Positions 1-11,096 of a DNA stretch of 64,000 bases are shown one piece after another. The first letter of the stretch is position 1, and the number at the start of each line of letters is the position of its first letter. Position numbers and translations under genes: made by a program. The notes under the pieces are model-generated. The model saw only the letters and a list, made by a program, of their open reading frames with translations, made no database searches and was not told where the DNA came from. The DNA is taken from assembly GCA_019188255.1 (NCBI GenBank), contig JAETXT010000001.1, forward strand, positions 4,836,001 to 4,900,000, in the 5' to 3' direction. Source of the stretch: Verticillium longisporum (taxonomy: Eukaryota > Ascomycota > Sordariomycetes > Glomerellales > Plectosphaerellaceae).

Positions 1-208
1 CCATACTAGCAGTGGAAATGGAATATGCCCCTGACATTGTCAAATACTTGGACAATCGGATAACACGTGTCTGTCACTGCCATGGTGTACCTCTGGGTAT
101 TTCTAGGCAACACTGGAGGTGACTTGAATAAGCACTCAGTCCTGTGTAGGACGATTCGAGATTCATTGTGATCATGTATGGAGCTGCTTTACTTTCCACA
201 GAAATCCA
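1..208. other. 3' flank of bioDA, no gene seen
   Basis: This stretch lies downstream of the bioDA stop codon. No open frame with recognisable protein features was found on either strand, so it is probably 3' untranslated and intergenic sequence. Confidence 0.5.
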
Positions 209-2817
209 CTAAGAACCACGGAGCGACTCCAAAGCCCTCTGGACCAAACCCTCCATCTCTCGAACAGCGCCCTCTTGCGTCGTCTGGCCCGTCATGATAT
301 ACAGGACATTCCCCAAAACACGGGTGTGAACATCCCACGCCCCCTTGCCGTCGCGAAGGCCGGTCTGAAGCCTAGCAGCAGCCTTGCTCGTGTATCCGAC
401 CCCATCATCACTCCGCATGCTGATCGTGAGAACACTACCCAGGGCCCAAGCGCCCGCAACCTTGTCGGACTGCCTCGAGAGGCTGTCGATGAACTCGTTC
501 GACCACATGGACCAGGTATTGCCCGAGGCGCCCGGACTAGGCGCGGCACCTAGCGCCTTTCCACTCAAGTTCTTCTTGGCCCAGTCCCACGCGCCGTTCT
601 CGTCCATGCGCTGCAACTGGTCTAAAGACTCCACGGCTACCTGGCAGCCGACCGCGTGGGCCGTGTAGCTATGTCCATGAAGCAGCGCGTCGCTCTTATC
701 GTCGCTCGCAAAGGCGTCGAAGATGGACTCCGAGGCCAGCGTCGTGGAGAGGGGCAAAAGCCCACCAGTGAGGAGCTTGGCGTGAACAGAAATGTCGGCG
801 AGGGTGGCTAGCAGAGATGATGAGCTGAAACGGCCGAGGCGGTAGAGGCCGGTAAAGACCTCGTCAAAGATGACGGGGAGGCCCTGCCAGTCATGCTCGG
901 TGGTGCTGGATGCGGTGGCGTTGCCGAACAGTTCAGGCGAAGAACGCACGACGTCGACGAGCGCTTTTTGATAGAGAGGGTCTCTGCACAGCTGGTCAGC
1001 AAATCAAGGTTGGTATGAGTGTGAGATGGAAACTTACACCAGGATCATGCCGCCAGCGCCAAGAACGACGGGCTCCAGCATCAAGGCGCCGAACTTGCGT
1101 CCGTCCTGTTTCTGGAGACGTTCTAACACGGACCGGAAGTAATTCTTGTACGACTCGTATGCCTTTGTCTGAGTTCTGTTGCTGAGATCAAACACATCGC
1201 TGAGAGATTCAAACTTCGCTCCATCGCCGAGGTCATTCTGTAGCGCCTCCGGCGTGTCGACGACCCACTTGCCATCGCGGCACCAGACACTGGGATAGTC
1301 AAACCAGAAGCCCTTACCCTGGTACCATTCTACCTTTTCGTTGAAGACGCTCGGCTCCGAGCAGTCCATGGTGCCGATGGTATCGCCGTGATAGCTCCCT
1401 TTGAGGCCGAGAATTTCCATCTTCTCGGAGGCGGCCCAGCCATAGCGCAGCCTGGCAGCGCGAAGAGCCATCTTGACGGCGACCTCGCAGCCGGTGCTCC
1501 CGTTGTCAGTGTAGAACACTCGCGTCAGCCGTGGGTTTCCCATGCCATGGAGCAGCTTCTCAGCGAGAGCAAGGGCAGGCTCATGGATCGCCTCGGCGAA
1601 CATGACGTGGCCGTAGCGACCGGCAGCATAGGCAGCGGCCAGCGTGAGGCGCGGATTTCCGTGACCGAGACCTTGGGTCCACCAAGAGGCAGAGCCATCG
1701 AAAGCCGGTTGTAGCAGTCCACTCTCGTTTGCGGGGAGGGAGCAGCGGCGGGGGTCAAGACCTGGAAAAAGTCGCCGTTGGCCGAATCGATGACGGAGAT
1801 GCGGTCAGGCGTTAGTAGCTTTTGCTGAGTGAAGGGGTACCAGATATTCTTGCTCGCACTCTGAGGCATGTTCTCGAGGCGCGCAATACGGCTCTTGCCC
1901 CGGTGATCCAGGTCCTTGAGAACGCCGTGGGCAGTTTCGCTAGAACTCTCGCGCTCGTAGTATGCTAACAGAGCGCCATGATCGTACCGAGGATCCTCGT
2001 GCCGCTCCGGCGGGGCGGTGACCGTCTCGACAGGAATGCCTGCATGCTCTTGGAAGTAGTCCTTGAGGTACAGATGGTTCTCGTATGTCGCATTTTGGAA
2101 GAGCAACACTGCCTCAACGTCCAGGCCACGTAGTTTCAGGGACTCGTACGCGGCAATGGTCTGTGAGATGCCTCCAAGCTTGGAGTCGCCGACGAGGACA
2201 GTAGGTAGTCGAAGAGGCGCATAGAGATCGGCTTGCGGAGTTCCTGTCGGACCGGGTGAATGCACACCCCCGGCAGTCTCAAGAAAGAGCCACCCAGGAC
2301 CGAAGGCGGCGGTTTTGAGTGCGTGATCATGGATGGACCGCCGGAGAGCGTCATCTGAGGGAATGTCCTGCCAACCAGTCAGACCAAGTTTGGATGAGGC
2401 CGCAACAAAAGTGGTACCCTGCCGGACAGTCTCGCTGCAGTATGCGGACTGCATGGTACATTGTACTGCACGAGCGTCTCTGCAGCGACGGAGGGAGCGA
2501 AACGCTCGATATGTCTGCGAGCGTGGTCAGGCTGAGGTGACCCGGCTCGCCGGACCTGGCTGATGCTGGGTACTTCTGTAGACCAGTTAGATCAGATCAA
2601 AATGACGGATCGACAGATAAGACATACACGAACTGTCTGCCTCACTGGCCGGACCCGTAGACACCGGCTTCAGGTAGGAGGTGCGCTCATGGTTGTAGAA
2701 CTTGGTCGCGGCATTGCAGAGGATCGTTGTGAAGATGGTCTTGCCCACGTCCGTGTTGGCGCCGTACACCTGGTGCAGGCGAAGGTGCCGCCACAGCAGA
2801 CCAGATAAGGGTGCCAT
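209..2817 (-). CDS. bioDA: Bifunctional dethiobiotin synthetase / DAPA aminotransferase
   Basis: Catalyses two steps of biotin synthesis: KAPA to DAPA (PLP aminotransferase) and DAPA to dethiobiotin (ATP-dependent synthetase). The N-terminal synthetase has a P-loop (GANTDVGKT), the KPVSTGP motif and ETAGGVHSP; the C-terminal class III aminotransferase has GSASWWTQGLGHGNP, YTDNGSTG, GSYHGDT and IFDEVFTG. Exons by my reading: 2817-2630, 2514-2418, 2367-1038 and 983-209 (introns of 115, 50 and 54 nt). The start is chosen because MAPLSGLLWRHLR precedes the P-loop as in fungal relatives. One frame break lies between the domains near 1733-1736. One extra C in a C4 run (coding strand) restores a frame of about 796 residues; a 38-nt GT..AG mini-intron would also fit the frame. 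Divergent from bioF, which makes the substrate. Fungal fusion proteins of this type are established (Aspergillus BioDA/biA). Confidence 0.93.
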
Positions 2818-3162
2818 CTCCAGACCTGGAGGCCAAAGGAAGAGGCGTCAATGGGGGAGCGGGGACGTGTCAAGATGTTGCTTAGCTCCATGATGTGTTG
2901 AGGGGCATCGAGGCCCTGAGAAATGTGCCTGATGGGCGAGGCTGTGCGAACGGCTTAGGGAAGGTGATGCCCTTGTACAGGGGGGTCAAACCTTCTGTAG
3001 CCGCTAGACCGACCGACGGCAAGCCACTTTGCCTTACCTCAGCAATTCCCTCAACATGTGCGACGCCCACCATGCGAATATATGGGCGCGACGCAGAACA
3101 GAAACGTGTTCAGCTTGTTTTCCCGTTGAGTCACATCTTCTGCCGTGGGGTGCATCGTCAAC
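2818..3162. promoter_or_regulatory. Shared bidirectional promoter region, bioDA/bioF
   Basis: These 345 bases separate two divergent genes for consecutive biotin steps, so they should hold both promoters and both 5' leaders. An open frame runs through part of it on the plus strand but shows no protein features. I could not identify a specific operator. Confidence 0.6.
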
Positions 3163-4617
3163 ATGTCCTCGTCCTCGAGCTTGGAAAGAGCTCTGAGGCA
3201 GCGGCTAGAAGAAAGGAAGTCCAAGTCACAACTACGCCGGCTGACCTCCTTCCCCTCGACGAGCGTCGACTTGTCCTCCAACTCCTATCTCTCGCTCTCT
3301 GTCGTGCCAGAGGTTCAAAAGCCTACATAGCACACCTCGAACAGCTGACCGCGTCGAATCCTCAAACGTCCATCCTGGGATCCAGCGGCTCCAGGCTCCT
3401 CGACGGCAATTCGAACTATGCCGAAGCGCTGGAACGCGACGTTGCCGCATTCCACCATGCTCCCGCTGGTCTGCTTTTCAACTCGGGCTTCGACGCCAAC
3501 GTGGGCCTGTTCAGTTGCGTTCCCCAGCCGGGAGATGTCGTCGTCTACGATGAGCTCGTGCACGCCAGCGCCCACGACGGCATGAGGATGAGCCGCGCCG
3601 CCCAACGACTGCCGTTCAAGCACAACACCGTCTCCCCAGCAAGAAGGCCCCACCCTCTGGGCGATACCCCGCCAGCGCGACAAAGCCTGGGCGAGATCCT
3701 CGCAGCATTGACCCAGGGCGCGAGCGGCCAAGAGGTCAGGGCCGGGACCCGCAACGTCTTCGTCGCCGTCGAGGCCGTCTACAGCATGGACGGCGACGTT
3801 GCGCCGCTGCGGGAAATCGTCGCCTGCATCAAGCAGCACCTGCCCCGCGGCAACGGTCGGCTCATCGTCGACGAGGCGCATTCGACAGGTCTCTTTGGCC
3901 TGCAGGGCCGCGGCCTCGTGTGCGAGCTCGGGCTCGAGCGCGACGTCTTCGCGCGCCTCCACACCTTTGGCAAGGCCATGGGGGCTTCGGGGGGTAAGTG
4001 CTCTCTCTCTCTCTCTTCTTAGTTCTGACCCAGAAAGCCGAGTGCCGAGCCTCTGGGGAGGGGGGTGGGACCCCTGACGCTAACGAATGCACGTGCTTGC
4101 AGCCATGATCCTCTGCGCGCCGGTTGTTAAGGAGTACCTGATCAATTACGCGCGTACCCTGATCTACACGACGGCCATGTCGCCGGCGAGCCTGGCGGGC
4201 ATCAGGGTCACGTACGACTTTGTAGCCACAGAGATGGCCGACGAGTTGAGGCGGCGGTTGAGAGAATTGATCGGGTACACGCACGGCCTCTTTGTGTCCA
4301 TTTGCGCACGCTACGGCGCGGCCCCGCGACCGCTGGTGCGCGTTGATGCGGGGTTGCCCTCGTCGCCCATTATCCCGTTGTTGACCTCGCATCCGCGCAG
4401 CCTGGCCTTGTACTGCCAGGAGCGAGGCTACATCATCCGTCCTATTGTCGCGCCTACAGTGCCGAAAGGCAGCGAGAGGGTGCGGGTCTGTCTACATGCT
4501 GCCAACACGAAAGAAGAGGTCGAAGGTCTGGCCCGCGTGGTCGAGGAATGGGTGCTCAAGACGCAGAAGGAGGGCCTTCAGGAGACCCAACCACAAGTGC
4601 AAAAGGCTCATCTTTAG
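3163..4617 (+). CDS. bioF: KAPA synthase-like aminotransferase (8-amino-7-oxononanoate synthase)
   Basis: PLP-dependent alpha-oxoamine synthase; in fungi it makes KAPA, the first dedicated biotin intermediate. Visible motifs are SGSRLLDGNS, HHAPAGLLFNSGFDAN, YDELVHAS, EAVYSMDGD, DEAHSTG and HTFGKAMGASG, where the lysine of HTFGKAMG is the expected PLP Schiff-base residue. The start ATG at 3163 has A at -3. One intron at 3994-4102 (GTAAGT..GCAG) joins GASG to AMILCAP. A frame break at 3317-3320 is cured by one extra A in an A4 run, giving VQKAYIAHLE; the protein is then about 448 residues. It ends in AHL, matching the PTS1 consensus [SAC][KRH][LM]. This agrees with published work placing Aspergillus BioF in peroxisomes. 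Neighbour bioDA uses its product. Confidence 0.9.
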
Positions 4618-5172
4618 GTGGCAAGTGATCGCATCACGGCTCGAGATTCGGCTTTGCAAGCCGAAACCAAAAATTATTGTTGGAAGCATCAGCTTGGTGC
4701 ACTCTTTTCAACAATAAAGAGAAGCATGGTAGATGGGAGACATATTGGGCCAGTACTGCGCTCTTGATGCGATGTGCTGGGGGGGTTGAGGGGGTGAGGG
4801 GTTGATAAAAAAAAAAGACCGCTAGCAACGAGAATTCAATTGAACAGGGAATGCGTTCACCCCGATGAGACGAGAATGACGAGATGCTCTGATGCCCCCT
4901 TTCTTAGGCACGAGATTGATGCGGCAAGGTGAGTCACCCGGCACCGCAAGCTGAAAGGGGCGTCACTATAAGGCTGATGGAAGTCCGCCCGTATCTCAAA
5001 AAGGGGCTGAAAACAACACGAGGCAGCTGGCGAGGCTTCCTCGACCCTCTAAAGGCTTGGGAGACATGTCGCATATTTAAAGATGTCAAGGGTTGGCACT
5101 CAAAGTTCCTCGGTAACCCTCCAGGCACCAACTCGATTAGTACAACCAACATCATCGAAGGTCAACACCACA
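4618..5172. other. Intergenic, with promoter of the 5173 gene
   Basis: No gene seen. It contains the bioF 3' region, a G-rich stretch followed by an A10 run near 4780-4816, and a TATA-like TATTTAAA at 5074-5081. That element is about 92 bases before the next ATG and is a plausible core promoter element. Confidence 0.4.
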
Positions 5173-5958
5173 ATGCGGCGCCCCCAGCTCCTCACGCCGA
5201 CTGAATTAAGCAGGCTGCGAGATCGCTCCGACGAGAATGACAAGCTAGCCACGTGCTGGGACCGCGAACACGTCGGCATTCTTCTCTTCGACTACTCGGC
5301 CCCGCCCATGAGCTACACTGGCTATCCGATGCTCAGAGTCTCACTTTTGAAAAGAGGCGTTTCGAAAACGCGCCACGCCTCAGGGTGGTGCGAGTCGGAA
5401 CGCGATTTCACCTTCATCGGCAACGTGACGAATGCTCCGCCGCGAGACTACCACTACGGCAAGAGCTCCACGTACGAGCAGCCAGTGGCCCTGATGAGGA
5501 ACAAGATTGAAGAGATCCTTGCCGAGCTGGGCGACAGATACGCCACGCTCTGTCTATGTACCGCGCGGCCGAAGCAGTTGGCCCTGGGGCTGCAGAAAAT
5601 CGGCCTCACAATCCCGAAGCAGTTCGTGGTTGTCCATCTGGTCAAGGTGCTCGAGTTCCAGGCCGTACCAGATGTCATCAACAGCGTGCTGGCCGGGCAA
5701 GAGGGATTCGCGGCGCGGGCCAACGACGGGGAAATCTGGACTGGACCGGGGCATGGCGCGGACTGCTCGCTAGCCTCGGTGTTGCTGGCGCTCGTCGGGC
5801 CGTTAGCGAAGAATTACACTGGCGACTGGAAGAGGATTGAGCGGGAGGCGGTGGCGGCCAGTCGGCGATTGGGCGGAACGGGACTCAAGGTCGTTGGCGA
5901 GATGAACAAGATGAAGAGCAGATCGTCGAAGCGAGGCAAAAGAGAGCCAGACGCCTGA
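5173..5958 (+). CDS. Conserved-looking hypothetical protein, possible RNase H-like fold
   Basis: I do not recognise this 261-residue protein with certainty. It has a single exon; ATG 5173 follows CACCACA and lies about 92 nt after a TATTTAAA element. The middle holds YHYGKSSTYEQPVALM, then CLCTARPKQLALGLQKIGL and VVVHLVKVLEFQ. The order 'FGKS-type strand, helix, HD-x(5)-L-x-x-IG, strand' loosely recalls the Gfd2/YDR514C RNase H-like domain of fungal proteins, but the acidic catalytic residues are not clear. The C-terminus is basic (KMKSRSSKRGKRE), which could be a nuclear signal. The open frame and codon choice support a real gene; the function is unknown. Confidence 0.6.
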   Translation: MRRPQLLTPTELSRLRDRSDENDKLATCWDREHVGILLFDYSAPPMSYTGYPMLRVSLLKRGVSKTRHASGWCESERDFTFIGNVTNAPPRDYHYGKSSTYEQPVALMRNKIEEILAELGDRYATLCLCTARPKQLALGLQKIGLTIPKQFVVVHLVKVLEFQAVPDVINSVLAGQEGFAARANDGEIWTGPGHGADCSLASVLLALVGPLAKNYTGDWKRIEREAVAASRRLGGTGLKVVGEMNKMKSRSSKRGKREPDA

Positions 5959-7008
5959 GTTGCCATGCGATAGACCTCAAGCACCTCTAGGCATCTGCCA
6001 GCATCGGCTCGATAGATAACCACGAGGCATGCGCCGGGTTCGTCCCGAATGCGACGTCCGTTGTCGATCTGTGATTGCTAGTTGGCCTAGTCAACTGGTT
6101 GATTGGGTCTAGATCCTCATATCAGCCAAGGGAAACTACTCGGCCTTTCGCTCCGAATGCCGACATAGGGCAAGGCACGAGCGGTATTGGTGTCTGGGGG
6201 TTGATGTGTTGGAGGGGGGCCGGCTGCCCAGCCCTGACAGGACCAACTATGCCTGGCGATGTTGTTGCCGGGAATGTCGTGATGGGTCGGCACGGCTGGC
6301 ACGTGGGGATGGTGACTCGAGATCTGTCGAGGGGGCAAGAGGTGAACCAAGCTTCCTGTGCTGTACAGGTATAGGCATGGTACCTAGGCACAGCACCTTT
6401 CTGACCACTGTAACCCCTCACCCCGGTCGAGGCAGCGCCCGCCAAGTGGAGATAAGGGAAACGGCCCGGACATGGGGGAGCTGGCTGGTCCCGCTTGCAT
6501 TTAGCAGGGCCAATGGAGTGAGCTTCTGTAAGGCGTTGTGGGCGTGGGGTCAGCGGAATAATCGGGGGGTGGATTGGGGGACATTTTGGGGGAGGAAGGT
6601 CTGACGGGGGAACTGACTAATTACCATGTACTACTGGGCCCTGGTAGCACTTGCCCAGGGCGCTTTGACCTGAGAGGCCCCTTCCCCCCCCCAACCTGCC
6701 TGCCTCCCTCTGCGGGACCCCGCGTTCCCACCCGTGCTTGCCCTGACCTGTCGGTCGCTCTCGCCTGTGACAGGACCGACGGCGCGAGCTGTGCTCGCCA
6801 TTCTTTCCTCATCTTTCCCTCCACTGCCGCAACTTTACCTCGCCTATTTTCCCGCCTATTGCCTGACCCCCAACCTCGATCTCGACCTCGCCTTGGATCG
6901 CCTCTCCCCCTTCGGCTCCCCGCAGAAGCCCTATCGCTTCGAGATTTGCGGCAAATTTCATATCCATCATCGCAACGACATTCGAAATGCGCGACTAGGG
7001 CGCTGGTC
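5959..7008. other. Intergenic/promoter region upstream of the C2H2 regulator
   Basis: About 1 kb with no supported gene. The part nearest 7009 is strongly pyrimidine-rich (about 6665-6950), typical of promoters and 5' leaders of filamentous-fungal genes. An open frame continues upstream of 7009 but reads as low-complexity Pro/Ser/Arg, so ATG 7009 is preferred as the start. Confidence 0.45.
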
Positions 7009-9690
7009 ATGGCGACCCACCAACCCCATGCGGGCGGCGCGCCCTCTGCTCACGGCCATCCGGGACCCTCACCAACAGACGAGGGATCACCAAATCCTCC
7101 CGAGTCGTCCAAAGAGTCTACCACCTCCGCCTACCGACGCGCCAGTCGCAAAGGCGCCGTGAAGAAATTTAGCTGCAGCTTTCCCGGTTGCGACAAATTA
7201 TACTCTCGAGCTGAGCATCTCCACCGGCATCAGTTGAATCGTGAGACGTTCCCCACCCGGCTTGGAAACGACTGTTACCTTCTCACCTCTTGTTGTGCCG
7301 CCGCCTCGATTAGCCGAGCCCGCTTGACTGACATTGACTTGCAGATGCACCCAAGGAAATCTTCCGTTGCGAAGAACCTGGCTGCGACCAAAAGTTTGTC
7401 CGCGCCGATCTCCTCGCTCGACATAAGAAGCGTCACTTCACATCCTCCTATATACCCCGGAACAGAACCTTCAGCTTCAAGTCGTCACATCCTGAACTTG
7501 CGGCCACTTCGAGCGCACCAGCACCAAACACAACATCCACTGCCGGGGCTGCCCCGCGAACGCAGTTCCCGTCACATCCCTCGAGTGGACCTCACGATGC
7601 CGCCATCTTACTGACGCCCGACTCGGAGCCGGCCCCACGGCTGGTTCAGCCTTCGAGCTGGCCTCCGCCGCAACAACCAACCATGCACGGCTTGGACATG
7701 AACATGGGGTCGAAGACGGCGTATTATGGGAGGGAGGCGGTGACCATGGCCGCCGAATCGTCAACCATGTTGCCCTTCGACAACGGCTTTCAAGCGGATG
7801 GACATCTATCCGAGAACTTCGCCATGTGGCTTTTTGACGCTCAGGCTGGCTGGAACGAGCTGAACGCTGTTGCAAACATGCCGTTTCTCGAAGGCGGTTT
7901 GGAGTCGACGTTCAACAACAACATCAATTACGACTACGAGTCGCTTACAAGCCGCTCACAGCCAGATCCCACGCCGCCGCGCCAAGAAAATGACGACCTT
8001 CTCACGGAACACCGTCGAGAAGAGATCTTGTCCTGGTTCCGGCTTATCCGCAGTAACCAGCCCAAGTACGAGGCCCCAACCACCCGAATCGTACATGAGA
8101 GCGGCGGAGACTTCCCCGGCCTCATTCTCGACTTGATGCGTCATTGTCTGCACACGTACTGGGTCGATGTGTCCCCGCGGCTGCCTTTGTACATCAGCCG
8201 ACTTTCTCATGCAACCGATGCCCCATTTTCCTCGTCATGGTCATGCTTGCACTCGGCGCTGCATCTCTGAGGGCCCGTGACACGACGAGCACCTACGTCG
8301 AGTACGGGGGTTTCGCGGACGTTATCATATCGAGCGTTCGCTGGGAAATCGTGACGGCCGAAGACGCCAACCCGCCAGTGGCTCTGTGGGTGGCGCAGGC
8401 ACTTCTGCTGCTCGAGTACTATGAGACCCTGTTCTCTTTCCGCAAGTTCCATGAGCGGGCGCACATCTACCACTCCGCGACCCTGACTCTCTTGCGCCGG
8501 GGTAGTCCCCTCATCGGCAAAGCGGGCAGTGAGTCACCGCCCGAGGAAGCGCCGCCGTCGGGTGAAAATGACGGCTCGTCAGACTCGCGAACATGGTGGG
8601 TGCGCTGGGCTGAGACGCAGTCCATGCATCGTGTTGTTTTTGGGGCCTTCATGATGGATATCATCCATGCCACCATGTTTGGCCATCTCGCCGACATGGC
8701 GCCCGATGAGATCCGCCTCCCTCTACCGTGCGATGACAGCCTTTGGGCGGCGCCCAACCCCGACAGCTTCCGGAGCGTTGACAGCACGTGGCGCATGTAT
8801 GGCATCAAACAGATTTCTTTCCTCGAGGGGCTCAAGTCTGCGCTTCACTGCAACCCAGTGAAGACACATTCGTTTGGTCGCATGATCATCATGTGCGGTC
8901 TTCTCAGCGTTGGCTGGCATCTCTCCCATCGCGACAGCCAGATCAAGTGGCTCGATCGCCCCACACGCACATCTGAGCACGACACATGGCGAAGGACGAT
9001 CCTGAAAGCTTTTGATATTTGGAAAGAGAGCTACGATGCCGATATTGGCCTATCCGAAACCAATCTTGGGGAGAGCCATGGTAGCGCGAATGGGCCAGTT
9101 CAGTCGCCATCTGTGCTCTACCATTTCGCCCACATTGCTCTTCAAGTCGACATCGTGACCTGTCAGGTCTTTGCGGGCGCGAAACGCCTGGTCAACCGCA
9201 AAATTTCGACGCGCGATTACAGCAACGCTGTTGCACGTATGAGAATCTGGTCGAGCAAGGCGAGCACGAGACATGCCGTGCTGCACGCGTTCAAGCTGCT
9301 TCACCGTGTTCTGGTGGGAGGTACCCGTAGGGGTCGGGGTACCCTCCACTCCAAGACGCGTGGTACTCGTGCCGCAACGAGGCAGACCCCCACCGCCCGT
9401 GGTCACTTTACTACGCGGCTTTGGGTATATGGTCGCTCGTGCGGGCGTTGAACGGTGGGCAGGCACTGCCGCCATATTCAGGACCGTACTTGAGCACCGC
9501 TACGTATCTGACACGCATCGCGAACCTCTCTGAGCTCACAGAGGAGACAGAAAGGGGGCTGGGTGATGGGTTGCCTGATCTGCTACGATTATTGCAGGCG
9601 AGCTTTGAGGATGCGCATGCTGAGCTGCTCCATGAGGCGGCTGAGCGACTGAAGACTTGTAGAGAACTGATGGCTGGGGCGGGGACATGA
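7009..9690 (+). CDS. C2H2 zinc-finger / fungal_trans transcription factor
   Basis: Nuclear regulator. Residues about 50-110 carry two C2H2 fingers: CSFPGCDKLYSRAEHLHRH, then CEEPGCDQKFVRADLLARHKKRH. The second finger follows an intron at 7241-7344 (phase 1, rebuilding QLN-HAPKEIFRC). The C-terminal two thirds is a fungal_trans-type domain (LRHCLHTYW-like helix, FVHQPTF, ALWVAQALLLLEYYE, YYAALGIWSLVRAL). Two frame breaks occur: T3 at 8186-8188 (one extra T gives LPFVHQPTF) and the G-rich segment near 9336-9339 (one extra G gives GYPPLQDAWYS). With both corrected the protein is about 859 residues. Targets are unknown. It resembles C2H2/fungal_trans regulators related to AmdX/Klf-type proteins; that assignment is inference. 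Confidence 0.88.
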
Positions 9691-9925
9691 CGGGTAGATA
9701 TACGAGATTCCTCTTACGACTCACTATACACCTAGAGCGGGTTACATGTTCGATTTCGAACTTTTGGGAGGCCGGGTTTCTTTTCCAGGCTCGTTTGAAA
9801 GGGTCGCGGAGGCTTTTTGTGACGGGAGACGACTGTGGTGTTTTGACATTTTTACTGTATTAGGCCGGCGGAACACTCTAGAGCAGATATATCCTTCCTT
9901 GCTGTCTAATGCGATTTTCTTCCCC

Positions 9926-10645
9926 TCAAGAATCACTTGATGAGCTCTTCCCTGCCTCCGGCTCCGCCTTTGTCTCTTCGACCTCGACCTCGACGCTGCC
10001 AACGCCCGAACTCAAACCCCCTTCGCCGTTGTCGCCCTCCAACGCCCTCGAGAGGCCCATGAAGTGATCCACAACATCCTGCTTCTCGGCGAACAGCGCA
10101 CAGTCGAGCGGGATCTCATCCTTGTCGTTGGCCAGCGCCGGGCTGGCGCCCGCCTCGAGCAGCGCCTTGACGACGGACAGGTGCCCGCGCAGACACGCCC
10201 AGTGGAGCGCCGTGTTGGCAAACTCGTTGGCCTGGTCGAGAGCCGCCTTGCGCTCTTTGGCGGGCAGCTGTGCAAAGTGCGCCAGGATCGCCGACACGAC
10301 ATCTACGCTGTTGCGTCAGTATTGACTTTTCATTGCATGACATCACATCCAAGACTTTCGTTTCTCCCTTGTGCAATCGTTTCTCCCATTTTCCAAATGA
10401 AGGCGCAGAGACGTGTTTCCTGAGAAAATGGGGGCGCGGGATGACTGACCTAGGTTTCCGTTGCCGGCCGCCATGTGCAGACATGTCGCCTTGCTCTCGT
10501 CGCGCGCCGCCGTGAGGATGACGCCCGGGGCGACTGATTCGCGGGCCGAAAGGGTGGCCAGGGCCTCGGCGAGGTCGGCTTGCTCGCCGGCGCGGGCGAA
10601 GTAGATGAGGTCGTCGACCTCGTCTTCTGTGAGGTTGGGCGCCAT
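9926..10645 (-). CDS. yar1: Ankyrin-repeat protein, Yar1-like
   Basis: Small ankyrin protein of about 190 residues. It begins MAPNLTEDEVDDLIYFARAGE, a signature of the fungal Yar1 family, whose yeast member escorts ribosomal protein Rps3. Ankyrin repeats are visible at TCLHMAAGNGNL and NTALHWACLRGHLSVVKALLEAGASPAL. One intron at 10449-10303 (phase 1) splits the first repeat and rebuilds GNGNL-DVVSAIL; the frame is consistent. The acidic tail with VEVEVEETKAEPE and a serine run is typical of the family. ATG 10645 is the only suitable start. Role in 40S ribosome biogenesis is by family knowledge. Confidence 0.85.
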
Positions 10646-11096
10646 CTTGAGTGCCGGGGGTGGTGGAGGTGAGGAGAGTCGTGAAGGGGCAGCAGCAGCT
10701 GATGGGCGATGAGTTTGGGGAGTGAGGCTTTGAAAATTTATGTGGTCCGTGCGGAGGGGTGAAGTGGTTTCCGGTGAGCTCGGTCAAGGCGGGGTAGTGG
10801 CGGGGTACTATTGGGTTCACCGGTCCTCTTACCGAGGCTGTCTACCATGTTTGCATTAGAAACGAAGAAAGTTTCCTTTGGACCTTCAGTCAAGTGGTGT
10901 GAATGAAGGGTTTATTCATTGCTGGTCATAATATCGCCCGTAATCTCATTTAGTCGGCACTCTATCACCACTGACACCTCAGCGCGTGCTCTCGCCAAGT
11001 GCTTCCAGCCACCACCCCTGAACCCCTGAACCCCTGGATCGCTGACTATGAGCAATTGCGTTCTCGAAAGTCCGCAGCCAAATTTTCCCTTCAAAA
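10646..11096. other. Intergenic: yar1 promoter and spo11 3' flank
   Basis: No gene supported. The region should contain the yar1 promoter (minus strand) and the 3' end of spo11. Pyrimidine/purine-biased tracts are present but no clear TATA element. Confidence 0.4.

Noticed and set aside
3315..3962. 215-codon minus-strand frame over bioF
   Set aside because: Antisense shadow of bioF with no recognisable features.
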